From the NCBI RefSeq assembly GCF_938045535.1, contig NZ_CALIMQ010000268.1:1-5686 (forward strand): a DNA stretch of 5,686 nucleotides, read 5' to 3'. This stretch comes from an uncultured Campylobacter sp. GTDB taxonomy: Bacteria > Campylobacterota > Campylobacteria > Campylobacterales > Campylobacteraceae. Below the pieces are notes generated by a model. That model was not told the origin of the DNA and did not search any database. It worked only from the letters and a program-made list of their open reading frames with translations. How positions within the stretch are numbered: the first letter of the stretch is position 1; every line of letters starts with the position of its first letter. A program made the translations under genes and the position numbers. Shown here piece by piece: positions 1 to 5,686 of the stretch.

Positions 1-2
1 TT

Positions 3-263
3 TGGTTGTTTCACTATAAATGTAGAGATATCGAGCTTGATATAAGGCGAATTTACGACGAAACTACCAGTAAAATGCTAGTCGATAATCCGTTTTTTAT
101 CAAATATAAGTTAGAAAGTATAAATTCCAGCACTTACGGAATTTCTTTAGATGAGCTCTATAAGGTGCTTGGTGAAGCTTTAATAGAATATGGCGAAAGC
201 GGTATACACGGTAGAAAGTTCTTGCCAAAAGAACACGAAGTCGTAACTTTCCTGCACGATTAA
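3..263 (+). CDS. Unrecognised protein, C-terminal part (cut by window edge)
   Basis: The frame is open from the left edge (TGG at 3-5, then TTG at 6) to a TAA at 261-263, so this is most likely the last 86 or so codons of a longer gene whose start lies outside the window. TTG at 6 could be a start, but no upstream sequence is available to look for a ribosome-binding site. The peptide is hydrophilic and mixed in charge, with no membrane segment, no signal peptide and no motif that I recognise; it ends in ...HEVVTFLHD. Base composition is visibly more AT-rich than the tsaD, creD and receptor genes, and it points toward tsaD (convergent), which may mean a different origin. The opposite-strand frame at 100-291 looks like a shadow of it. 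No function is assigned. Confidence 0.5.
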   Translation, partial: WLFHYKCRDIELDIRRIYDETTSKMLVDNPFFIKYKLESINSSTYGISLDELYKVLGEALIEYGESGIHGRKFLPKEHEVVTFLHD

Positions 264-534
264 GAAAGTGCAAAAAATGACAAGCTAACAAAACTGATCA
301 AAATTTAGCAGACATTGCAAGCAGCGAGGATGTGCAACGGTAGCGGCACCGATGACGGTGCGAGCATGAAAGAGATTTAACAAAACGTGGCGCTAGCCTT
401 AAACGCGATATGTAAATTCAAAGCGAAATTTATCCAAAACCTAACCGTGAGCGAGCGCGAGATAAAATTTTACTCAAACGCCCAATGCGCGAGAATTCGC
501 TAGCGGGCGCAGACTATTTGTAAATTTTAAAATT
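264..534 (+). pseudogene. Possible decayed in-frame tail of the upstream gene, otherwise empty intergenic DNA
   Basis: After the TAA at 261-263 the same reading frame continues with stops only at 306-308 (TAG), 378-380 (TAA) and 501-503 (TAG). It leaves open stretches of 14, 23 and 40 codons with protein-like composition, the last including ...NLTVSEREIKFYS. That could be a gene remnant with point nonsense mutations, or chance. No start codon with a convincing ribosome-binding site opens a new gene here on either strand. A GC-rich hairpin (arms 346-351 and 356-361, ATGA loop) has no T-run after it, so I do not call it a terminator. The end of the gap carries the AT palindrome next to the tsaD stop codon. 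Confidence 0.25.
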
Positions 535-535
535 T
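522..535. repeat. 14-bp AT palindrome (AAATTTTAAAATTT) at the end of tsaD
   Basis: This is a perfect self-complementary 14-mer that abuts the tsaD stop codon (TGA at 537-535 on the - strand). An identical copy lies at 1594-1607, upstream of the tsaD promoter, so the gene is bracketed by two copies. Shorter AAAATTTT and TTTAAATT words are scattered through all the gaps. A stem this AT-rich would be weak as a terminator, and no other hairpin with a T-run was found just downstream of tsaD. Confidence 0.6.
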
Positions 536-1542
536 CACTCAAATGCCGAGCGTAGATTTAGATGCGGAACGATTTGCAGTTCTGCGGGTGCCGTGAACTC
601 TTTTTTACGCAGCTTTTCTATCGCTGCGCGCGCGATCATGGCGGCATTGTCGGAGCAAAATTTCATCGGCGCGAAAAGTATCTCGCAGCCCGCCCGCTCG
701 CACAAATCTGTCAAAAGCCCGCGCAGGTGCAGGTTCGCGCTTGCTCCGCCCACGACGCCGAAGCGCGCAAAGCGCCGCAGCTCAAAGATCCGCTGCAATT
801 TATCCAGTATGTGCGCGCACGCCGCATCCTCAAAGCAGCGCGCCAGATCGCGCATCGCCTGCTCATCCAGCTCGCCCGCCTCTTTTAGCTTCTCTATCTG
901 CACGCGCACGGCGTTTTTAAGCCCCGAAAAGCTATACTCCAGCCGCCTGTCGCCCCTTAGCGGTACGGGCAGTTCAAACCTCGGCTCGCCGCCTTTTGCA
1001 AGCTCCTCGATGAGCGCGCCGCCCGGGTAGCCGAGACCCAGCATTTTGGCGATCTTATCGAAGCTCTCGCCGAAGCTGTCGTCGCCCGTGGTCGCTAAAA
1101 TTTCGATACCCCCCGCCGCGTCGATATCCAAAACCATCGTGTGTCCGCCGCTAACGAGCAAAACGCCCATCGGGAATCGCGCCTCGCCGTGCAAAAACAG
1201 CGAGTAAATGTGGCCTATGAGATGATTTACGCCGATGAGCGGCAAATTTAGCGCGAGTGCGAGCGCTTTTGCCATATTCACGCCGCCGATCAGGCTCACG
1301 CTAAGCCCTGGGGTATTGGTCGCTGCGACGGCGCTAAGCTCGCTAAAATAGGGCTTTGCACGCTGTAAAATCCGCGGCAGCGCCTCCGTATGCAGCCTCG
1401 CGGCAAGCTCGGGCACGACGCCGCCGTATTTGGCGTGCTCGGCCTCCTGGCTTATTTTTTCGTAAAATTTCAGCTCGAAACTGCGCTCATCCATCACCGC
1501 GACCGAGCTGTCGTCGCAGCTGCTCTCAATAGCAAGTATCAC
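535..1542 (-). CDS. tsaD: tRNA N6-adenosine threonylcarbamoyltransferase TsaD
   Basis: TsaD (Gcp/YgjD/Kae1 family) transfers the threonylcarbamoyl group from threonylcarbamoyl-AMP to A37 of tRNAs that read ANN codons, forming t6A in the cytoplasm with TsaB and TsaE; TsaC makes the donor. At 335 residues it is the normal full length. Visible family marks are the N-terminal ASKHA-fold strand MILAIESSCDDSS (1-13), YGGVVPELAAR (39-49), the metal-binding histidines H107 and H111 in NHLIGH, SGGHT (131-135), GESFDKIAK (158-166), SFSGLKNAV (204-212), GGASAN (265-270) and the third metal ligand D298 in CSDNAAM. All key residues are present. The start is GTG at 1542-1540, chosen because AAGGA lies 6 nt before it and the protein then begins exactly at the conserved first strand. 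It has its own promoter and is separated by a terminator from creD upstream. The tsaB, tsaC and tsaE genes are not in the window. Confidence 0.97.
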   Translation of the reverse strand: MILAIESSCDDSSVAVMDERSFELKFYEKISQEAEHAKYGGVVPELAARLHTEALPRILQRAKPYFSELSAVAATNTPGLSVSLIGGVNMAKALALALNLPLIGVNHLIGHIYSLFLHGEARFPMGVLLVSGGHTMVLDIDAAGGIEILATTGDDSFGESFDKIAKMLGLGYPGGALIEELAKGGEPRFELPVPLRGDRRLEYSFSGLKNAVRVQIEKLKEAGELDEQAMRDLARCFEDAACAHILDKLQRIFELRRFARFGVVGGASANLHLRGLLTDLCERAGCEILFAPMKFCSDNAAMIARAAIEKLRKKEFTAPAELQIVPHLNLRSAFE

Positions 1543-1548
1543 ACAAAA

Positions 1549-1553
1549 TCCTT
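1549..1553 (-). promoter_or_regulatory. tsaD ribosome-binding site (decides a GTG start)
   Basis: AAGGA on the - strand stands 6 nt before GTG at 1542-1540. A second GTG two bases earlier is followed directly by TGA, so it cannot be used. No ATG gives the conserved N-terminus. Confidence 0.8.
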
Positions 1554-1567
1554 AAAATTTTTCGCTC

Positions 1568-1583
1568 ATTATACTCAAAAATC
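1568..1583 (-). promoter_or_regulatory. tsaD promoter, perfect TATAAT -10 with T-rich upstream element
   Basis: On the - strand the sequence reads GATTTTTGAGTATAAT, with the -10 at 1573-1568. Campylobacter sigma-70 promoters usually lack a defined -35 and instead have a T-rich tract just before the -10, as seen here. Transcription would begin about 7 bases downstream, near 1561, giving a leader of about 20 nt containing the AAGGA site. This implies that tsaD is transcribed independently of creD. No activator or repressor site is recognisable. Confidence 0.65.
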
Positions 1584-1748
1584 GGCGCAGATGAAATTTT
1601 AAAATTTAAAACGGCGCGCTTTAAATTTTGTCTTTGTCGCGACGTACTTCCGCTCGCGGGGCAAAATTTTAAAATGCGTCGTTCGGCTCGGTCGCAGTTT
1701 GTCTGCCGCGGCGGATAAAATTTTAAATAGATGAAATTTTGGCAGTCG

Positions 1749-1770
1749 AAATTTAGCGGGCAAATTTAAA
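1749..1770. repeat. Direct repeat, copy 1 (22 bp), downstream of the creD terminator
   Basis: This 22-bp unit starts AAATTTAGCGG and ends CAAATTTAAA. The other copy at 1811-1831 differs only by lacking one G in the middle. The two copies sit on either side of the creD terminator hairpin, and this one supplies the bases that form part of the T-rich tail of the terminator on the - strand. Confidence 0.6.
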
Positions 1771-1801
1771 AAGGCCTTTGGATTTTAAAGCTCCAAAGGC
1801 C
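1766..1801 (-). terminator. Rho-independent terminator of creD
   Basis: There is a perfect 10-bp stem, GGCCTTTGGA at 1773-1782 pairing with TCCAAAGGCC at 1792-1801, with a 9-nt loop. Reading the - strand, the stem is followed by TTTTTAAATTTG, a U-tract. On the + strand there is no T-run after the stem, so it acts for creD. It begins 32 bases after the creD stop codon and would shield tsaD from creD transcription. Confidence 0.85.
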
Positions 1802-1810
1802 ATTGCGATT

Positions 1811-1831
1811 AAATTTAGCGGCAAATTTAAA
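1811..1831. repeat. Direct repeat, copy 2 (21 bp), between the creD stop and its terminator
   Basis: This is the second copy of the unit at 1749-1770, identical apart from one missing G. It ends two bases before the creD stop codon (TAG, 1836-1834), so it lies wholly in the 3' untranslated part of the creD message. Confidence 0.6.
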
Positions 1832-1833
1832 GG

Positions 1834-3228
1834 CTAAATTTCGGGCTCTTGCTCTTGTTTTTTCTCGCCGCTTGGGATCGCGGTGTCGTACCAATCGAGC
1901 TTGCGCGTAAAATACATTACCAAAGAAATCACCGCGAAGATCATCAAACTTCCCATTAATAGGGCGTAGTCTTCGGAATTTAAGATAACATAGAGGATCG
2001 CGTATGAGACGAGCTGAACGCAAGTGATGAAAACGCCCCAGCGCGCGCCTTTGAAAATCGCGCTTGCGTAGAAAAATACTATCGCGCTTACCGCGATCGC
2101 CGAGATAGCGTAGCTGATCGCAAAGCCGATGTGTTCGGAGAGCGAGAGCACAAGCAGGTAGAAAACGACGTCCTCAAGTCCTATTAATAGGTATTGGATC
2201 GGGTGGATGCGCTCGTGAGTATAAACCTCGCACAAAAAGATCGCTAAAAACGGCACCGCTAAGAATAACAACGCGTAATCCGTGCAGCGCTTAATCAGCG
2301 AGTAGTTGTTCACGGGCTCGATGAAGCCGATACTTACGGCGTCGTTTCTATCGTCGTAGCTGCGCCGGCTCGTCATCGCAATCTGCGTGTCTTGATCTGC
2401 TAGCCACGCAGGAGCAATGCCCGCGGCTAAGCCTGTAACTTCCCACGAAGCTTTAAAGCCGCTAGCGCTTACCTCGCGCGATTTGGCGATAAAGCCGCCG
2501 CCAAAGCTAGGCGATGACCAAGTAGAGCTAATTTCAAAACGGCTATTTTGTGCGATCGGAGCTAGATGAAGCGCCTCGCCGCCTTGGATTTTAAGCGTAC
2601 CGCTGATGCTAAAATCAGACGACAGCGCGGAAGCGGGGAGCTTGTAGATTAGGCTTCGATCAAAAATTTTAGCTTCGGTGTTGCCGTGATATTGCTTAAG
2701 CTCCTTGCCGTTTAAGCTTAAAGCGGGGGAGGCGGTGAAAGATTTTTGATTGCCTACGCCGAGCACTAGCACGGCTTCGTCGAAATTTAGCCGCGCAGGA
2801 TCGACGCCGAGCTCGGTATAGTTTATCGCCTCAAAGTCCGCCTTAAGCGCAAAATCGCCGTTATATATCGGAACGCGAAAAATCCCGCGCTTTAGATAGG
2901 TGGGGTCGATCTCCGCCGCGAGGGAGTAGTTTTTAGGCACGATGATGAAATTTTTCTCTACGCGCCTTTTTACGAGCTCGTTGTTGCTTTTATCTATCGC
3001 TTCGATTATCTCTGCGTAGGGCACGACGATCGCGAGACCCTGGATTTGCAGCTCGCCGCCCACCGGTGTGAGGATCGAATCCTGCGCGAGCTGCTTGGTT
3101 TCGGAGCGCGAGTAGGTAAGATTATCGATAAAGCTTAGTGGGATTAGCAGCAGCAAAAGCAGCACTAAAACTATGAACGGTTTCGTCCAAAATGCCCCGC
3201 GAATGGCATTTTTAGTAGAATTTAACAA
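1834..3228 (-). CDS. creD: Inner-membrane protein CreD
   Basis: CreD (Cet) is an inner-membrane protein known from the CreBC regulon of enterobacteria, linked to envelope stability, colicin E2 tolerance and beta-lactam responses; its biochemical role is unknown. The 464 residues match the family length (E. coli about 450) and topology: one N-terminal membrane segment (17-34, very Leu-rich), a periplasmic domain of about 280 residues, then about five segments packed at 317-335, 343-363, 369-392, 396-416 and 422-440. Sequence matching E. coli CreD from memory includes PSFGGGFIAKSREVSASGF (240-258), HPIQYLLIGL (342-351), LSLSEHIGF (361-369), NSEDYALLMG (417-426) and TRKLDWY (441-447). The short acidic/Gln tail is variable. 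The start is TTG at 3228-3226: AAGGAG lies 5 nt upstream, and the next in-frame Met is near residue 285, far inside the protein. No creB or creC lies beside it, so regulation is unclear; it has its own terminator. Confidence 0.93.
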   Translation of the reverse strand: MLNSTKNAIRGAFWTKPFIVLVLLLLLLIPLSFIDNLTYSRSETKQLAQDSILTPVGGELQIQGLAIVVPYAEIIEAIDKSNNELVKRRVEKNFIIVPKNYSLAAEIDPTYLKRGIFRVPIYNGDFALKADFEAINYTELGVDPARLNFDEAVLVLGVGNQKSFTASPALSLNGKELKQYHGNTEAKIFDRSLIYKLPASALSSDFSISGTLKIQGGEALHLAPIAQNSRFEISSTWSSPSFGGGFIAKSREVSASGFKASWEVTGLAAGIAPAWLADQDTQIAMTSRRSYDDRNDAVSIGFIEPVNNYSLIKRCTDYALLFLAVPFLAIFLCEVYTHERIHPIQYLLIGLEDVVFYLLVLSLSEHIGFAISYAISAIAVSAIVFFYASAIFKGARWGVFITCVQLVSYAILYVILNSEDYALLMGSLMIFAVISLVMYFTRKLDWYDTAIPSGEKKQEQEPEI

Positions 3229-3233
3229 AGGCT

Positions 3234-3239
3234 CTCCTT
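3234..3239 (-). promoter_or_regulatory. creD ribosome-binding site (decides a TTG start)
   Basis: AAGGAG on the - strand lies 5 nt before TTG at 3228-3226. This strong site, the lack of any in-frame ATG near the N-terminus, and the correct placement of the first membrane segment together support the rare TTG start. Confidence 0.8.
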
Positions 3240-3307
3240 TTAAGTAGAATTTAAAACAGAATTTTAACGATGAAGAGTAAACGGACGGCGCTTTAAGCGG
3301 GAGGAAT

Positions 3308-3313
3308 TTTATA
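3308..3313 (-). promoter_or_regulatory. Candidate creD -10 box (TATAAA)
   Basis: TATAAA on the - strand is preceded by TTTAGAATT, a T-rich context as in Campylobacter promoters. It would give a leader of about 75 nt. No -35 is seen, and other AT-rich hexamers nearby could serve, so this is a weak call. Confidence 0.3.
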
Positions 3314-3444
3314 AATTCTAAACGAACTTCGGATGTGAAGCGCTGCGGATATCGCTTTTAATTTTGGGGATTTTGCCGTAAGCTAGAATTTCATTGCGAA
3401 TGAGAATTTTACGAGAAAAATTTTTGTTAGTAGAATTTAAAAGC

Positions 3445-3471
3445 TTGAAATTCTAAGTCTAAGAATTTCAA
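3445..3471 (-). terminator. Second AT-rich hairpin after the receptor gene
   Basis: The stem is a perfect 10-bp inverted repeat, TTGAAATTCT at 3445-3454 and AGAATTTCAA at 3462-3471, with a 7-nt loop. On the - strand it is followed by GCTTTTAAATTC, a short T-run. The stem is AT-rich and weak, so it may act as a back-up terminator or simply stabilise the 3' end. Confidence 0.4.
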
Positions 3472-3476
3472 ATTTA

Positions 3477-3512
3477 CAAAGCCCTAGGAATTTTGAAATT
3501 CCAAAGGCTTTG
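3477..3512 (-). terminator. Probable terminator of the TonB-dependent receptor gene
   Basis: This is a long hairpin: 17-nt arms at 3477-3493 and 3496-3512 that pair at all but two positions, around a 2-nt gap (some closing pairs must open to form the loop). It starts about 60 bases after the receptor stop codon. The T-run on the - strand (TAAATTTG) is poor, whereas the + strand side reads GAATTTTT, so it could work in either direction. It shares the 9-nt core TCCAAAGGC with the creD terminator. Confidence 0.6.
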
Positions 3513-3572
3513 AATTTTTAAAATTTCGCCGCTTTAGCGTGCAAAATTTCGTACCGTCATCTCGCGTAAGCT

Positions 3573-5642
3573 TTAAAATTTATACGCCACGCTTAGCTTG
3601 AAATTTCGTCCAGGCTCCCAGTCGATAGCATTTGAATCTCCGGTGAAATCGGTACTGCGCTGCGAGTGCGATGCGTAGGCTTTATCAAAGAGATTGTAAA
3701 CGCCCGCGTTGATCTCAAGCCTTTTAAATCGCCCGCTATCCGGAGCGTAGGTCACATATAGATCGTGAACCGCGTAGCTAGGCACTTTTGTTTTTTCGTC
3801 GCTATTTGCGGAGGCTACGTTTTTGGAGTTGAAAAATAGTAAGTTATAGCCCAGCAGTAGATCTGCCGCAGAGATTGCGTACTCGGCATTGAAGGTGTAT
3901 TTATCGCCATAGTCGCGGTAGCCGATGATGTTTGAGCTTAGATAGCCCGAGCCGCTGCGCACGCGGTCTTTATATTCTACGTGCTGGTGGGTGTAACCCG
4001 CAGCAAGGCTCAAATCATCTAATATCAATCTTGCGAAAAGCTCGACGCCGTCAATGTCCGCGCCGCCTGCATTAGCCCTGCATAAGGTATTTGCTGCTCC
4101 TCCCGGGCAGCCGATAACGCCGCCGCGAGCATTGTTATCTACGATGAGATTTTTATATTCCGTCCTGAAATACTTCGCAGTTAGGCTTACCGAGGAATTC
4201 TCTCCTAGCTCGCTTTCGTAGCGACCGCCTATTTCGTAGGCGTTGCCCGTAGTGGCTTTTAAATTTTCGTTAGCCATCCAGCTTAGCGGTCTGCCACGGC
4301 TAGTGCCCGCAGCCATCATGCTCTCCATTACGTCGGGTCCTCTAAATACTCGCGCATAGCTCGCAAATGCCCCAAATCCAGCGCCAATCTCGTAATCAAG
4401 CGCCAAGGCGGGGCTTACTTCGTCAAATTTATATTTGTAGCTAGAGATATTAGCGCCTCTGCCGTTATAAGTCTTTAGCTCGTGCCTTTCGTAGCGCACG
4501 CCGGGAGTTACCGTAAGCCCGCCGTAGCGCATAGCATCCTCGATATAAAAGCTATAATTATCGACCTTTTCGGGGCGTAGATTGCCGGGCTTAACGTAGT
4601 TTTCGGAGCGGTAGTAATCAAAGCCATAACGCAACGTATGCGCTAAATCGCCCGTTTCAAATTTACTCTTAGCGCCGATTTTGCTGCCTTTGGTCTCGAC
4701 GCCCCATTTTACGTTCGTTGAAGTCGATCCGATGCGTTGATGTTTGGTGTAATATCCCGTGATGTCGAGTTCTAGCAAGTCGCTTGGATTATACGTGTAT
4801 TTGATCGTGTGCGTATCGCGCTCGTATTTGCGGTTATCCAGCTGTCCGTTCAGCCAAGAGCCGAATTCCGGTCGCAGCGGATAGAGACCTTTATACTGCA
4901 TATGCTCGGTAGATAGTGAAATTTTATGGAAATCCAAAAAGCTATAGCCCGCCTTGAATAGATAATTTATATCGTTGCCATCACCGCCCGTAGGTTTGCC
5001 ATTGCCGGATTCGCCGAAGCCGTATCCGTAGTGCTTAAACGCAGCAAGCATATCTAGGCTATCAAACGCCCTGCCATAAAGCATCGCGCTTTGCGAATAG
5101 CCTTCGTTATTGCTTGTATAGCCCACTTTGAGCTTGGCGCCTATATCCTGACCCTTTTCGAGCAGGTCGTTGGCATCCACAGTCTTAAAAGCTACCGAGC
5201 CACCCAAGGCGCCCGAGCCGTTCACGACCGAGCGCGCGCCGACATCGATCTCTACGGCTTTGATAAGATCCGGATCGATTAGTAAATCGGCGTTGTGGTG
5301 GAAGGTATTGCCGTTTTGTTTCGCGCCGTCAATCGTGATATTTAGACCGCGATCGCTCACGCCGCGCATATAAATTTTTTGATTCATGCCGTTGGTGCCG
5401 CCCACATAAACGCCTGGGATGTCGCGAAATACATCTTTGATGAGCGTAGCGTTGCGAGTATTGATTTTGATATCATCCACGGTGCTAGGTGTGCTAGAAT
5501 CGCTAGTAACTTCGATTACGTCCAGGCTTTGCCTATTTGAATCTTTGCTTTTGGATACGTCCGTAGCGCTTGATTTCTCGTCTGCTTGTGCGCTTAAGCA
5601 AAGAACTGCGCACAAGGACAAAGCCAGATGAAATTTTTTCAT
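3573..5642 (-). CDS. TonB-dependent outer-membrane receptor, haem/haemoglobin/transferrin-like
   Basis: This is an outer-membrane gated barrel that imports a ligand using energy from TonB-ExbB-ExbD. The 689 residues are a normal full length. Visible parts are a signal peptide (1-20, cleavage after AQA), a TonB box (DVIEV, 41-45), a plug (about 55-155, with YMRGV, ITIDGAKQN and GSGALGGSVAF), then the barrel, ending YNLFDKAY (649-656) and a terminal Phe (YKF) for BAM-mediated assembly. The plug phrasing, including LLIDPDLIKAVEI, resembles receptors for haem, haemoglobin or transferrin/lactoferrin. The barrel has FRGP (433-436) and NENL (458-461) where haem receptors have FRAP and NPDL, and no histidine lies between them, so the substrate is not settled; a siderophore is possible. 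Cys512 and Cys521 could form a disulfide in a surface loop. The start is ATG with AGGAG (5653-5649) 6 nt upstream. A Fur-like box upstream suggests iron repression. No tonB, exbB or haem-transport gene lies in the window. Confidence 0.92.
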   Translation of the reverse strand: MKKFHLALSLCAVLCLSAQADEKSSATDVSKSKDSNRQSLDVIEVTSDSSTPSTVDDIKINTRNATLIKDVFRDIPGVYVGGTNGMNQKIYMRGVSDRGLNITIDGAKQNGNTFHHNADLLIDPDLIKAVEIDVGARSVVNGSGALGGSVAFKTVDANDLLEKGQDIGAKLKVGYTSNNEGYSQSAMLYGRAFDSLDMLAAFKHYGYGFGESGNGKPTGGDGNDINYLFKAGYSFLDFHKISLSTEHMQYKGLYPLRPEFGSWLNGQLDNRKYERDTHTIKYTYNPSDLLELDITGYYTKHQRIGSTSTNVKWGVETKGSKIGAKSKFETGDLAHTLRYGFDYYRSENYVKPGNLRPEKVDNYSFYIEDAMRYGGLTVTPGVRYERHELKTYNGRGANISSYKYKFDEVSPALALDYEIGAGFGAFASYARVFRGPDVMESMMAAGTSRGRPLSWMANENLKATTGNAYEIGGRYESELGENSSVSLTAKYFRTEYKNLIVDNNARGGVIGCPGGAANTLCRANAGGADIDGVELFARLILDDLSLAAGYTHQHVEYKDRVRSGSGYLSSNIIGYRDYGDKYTFNAEYAISAADLLLGYNLLFFNSKNVASANSDEKTKVPSYAVHDLYVTYAPDSGRFKRLEINAGVYNLFDKAYASHSQRSTDFTGDSNAIDWEPGRNFKLSVAYKF

Positions 5643-5657
5643 ACGAAACTCCTAAAT

Positions 5658-5676
5658 GATAATGATATTAAAAAAC
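5658..5676 (-). promoter_or_regulatory. Candidate Fur box upstream of the receptor gene
   Basis: On the + strand 5658-5676 begins GATAATGATATT. Aligned by hand it matches 14 of 19 positions of the classical Fur consensus, with the first ten identical. It overlaps a possible -10 (TATCAT, 5667-5662, preceded by six T residues on the - strand) and ends only 4 bases before the AGGAG ribosome-binding site. Iron-loaded Fur bound here would block transcription start. The window ends at 5686, so any further promoter sequence is unseen. Confidence 0.6.
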
Positions 5677-5686
5677 GGTAATTAAT

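Larger units (their letters stand above)
3229..3572. other. 344-bp gap between the receptor gene and creD
   Basis: No gene is visible on either strand. Reading the - strand, the gap holds the hairpins that end the receptor message (3512-3477, then 3471-3445), a small dyad (TCATT GCG AATGA, 3391-3403), a weak candidate -10 for creD (3313-3308) and the creD ribosome-binding site. The word AGTAGAATTTAA occurs at 3243-3254 and 3429-3440, with a third copy inside the creD start (3214-3225). The palindrome GAATTT-TAT-AAATTC (3304-3318) overlaps the candidate -10. The rest is AT-rich filler with no recognised RNA. Confidence 0.6.

Noticed and set aside
346..361. GC hairpin GCACCG-ATGA-CGGTGC as a terminator for the left-edge gene
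   Set aside because: No T-run follows on either strand and it lies about 80 bases past the stop codon; it may be chance or part of a decayed coding stretch.
562..1030. Two open frames (562-888 and 593-1030) on the + strand inside tsaD
   Set aside because: They are antisense to a full-length, fully conserved tsaD in GC-rich DNA, have no ribosome-binding site and give Arg/Ala/Ser-rich peptides typical of shadow frames.
1390..1602. Open frame on the + strand running out of tsaD into its promoter region
   Set aside because: Most of it is antisense to the tsaD N-terminus and the remainder crosses the tsaD promoter; no ribosome-binding site or family resemblance.
1608..1748. Possible small RNA in the tsaD-creD gap
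   Set aside because: GC-rich patches alternate with AAAATTTT words, but I found no promoter-plus-terminator pair and no stable long hairpin.
1766..2023. Open frame on the - strand overlapping the 3' end of creD
   Set aside because: It is out of frame within creD, Arg-rich, and runs through the creD terminator hairpin.
5091..5631. Three open frames on the + strand opposite the receptor N-terminal half
   Set aside because: They are antisense to the signal peptide and plug of a clear TonB-dependent receptor; peptides show no family features.
1..5686. CRISPR array, tRNA/rRNA, insertion sequence, prophage or defence system
   Set aside because: No regularly spaced repeats, tRNA cloverleaf, transposase, integrase or defence-type domain is visible. 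The window reads as ordinary chromosomal genes.

Overview
The window looks like chromosomal DNA of a Campylobacter-type epsilonproteobacterium. The evidence is the dense AAATTT/AAAATTTT words between genes, an epsilon-style TsaD N-terminus, and a T-rich stretch next to a TATAAT -10 box in place of a clear -35. The coding regions are fairly GC-rich for the genus, which would fit the oral group (C. gracilis, C. showae, C. rectus and relatives). The species is an inference.

Layout: at the left edge, on the + strand, lies the 3' end of an unrecognised AT-rich gene (3-263). It is followed by about 240 bp in which the same frame continues but is broken by several stop codons, possibly a decayed tail. 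The other three genes are all on the - strand. From right to left these are a TonB-dependent outer-membrane receptor of the haem/haemoglobin/transferrin-like group (3573-5642, with a Fur-box-like sequence just upstream), the inner-membrane protein gene creD (1834-3228, TTG start) and tsaD, the tRNA t6A modification enzyme (535-1542, GTG start). Each sits in its own transcription unit as far as can be seen: gaps of 344 bp and 291 bp separate them, hairpins consistent with terminators follow the receptor gene and creD, and tsaD has its own consensus -10 box.

The three recognised genes do not form an obvious pathway. The receptor is an iron-regulated type of uptake protein, CreD is an envelope protein of poorly known function, and TsaD is a housekeeping translation-fidelity enzyme. 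I see no RNA gene, CRISPR array, insertion sequence or phage gene, and no convincing new multi-gene system. The most interesting points are non-coding: near-identical 21/22-bp repeats flanking the creD terminator, a 12-mer present three times around the creD start, a shared 9-nt core in the creD and receptor terminator hairpins, and the Fur-like box almost touching the receptor's ribosome-binding site.
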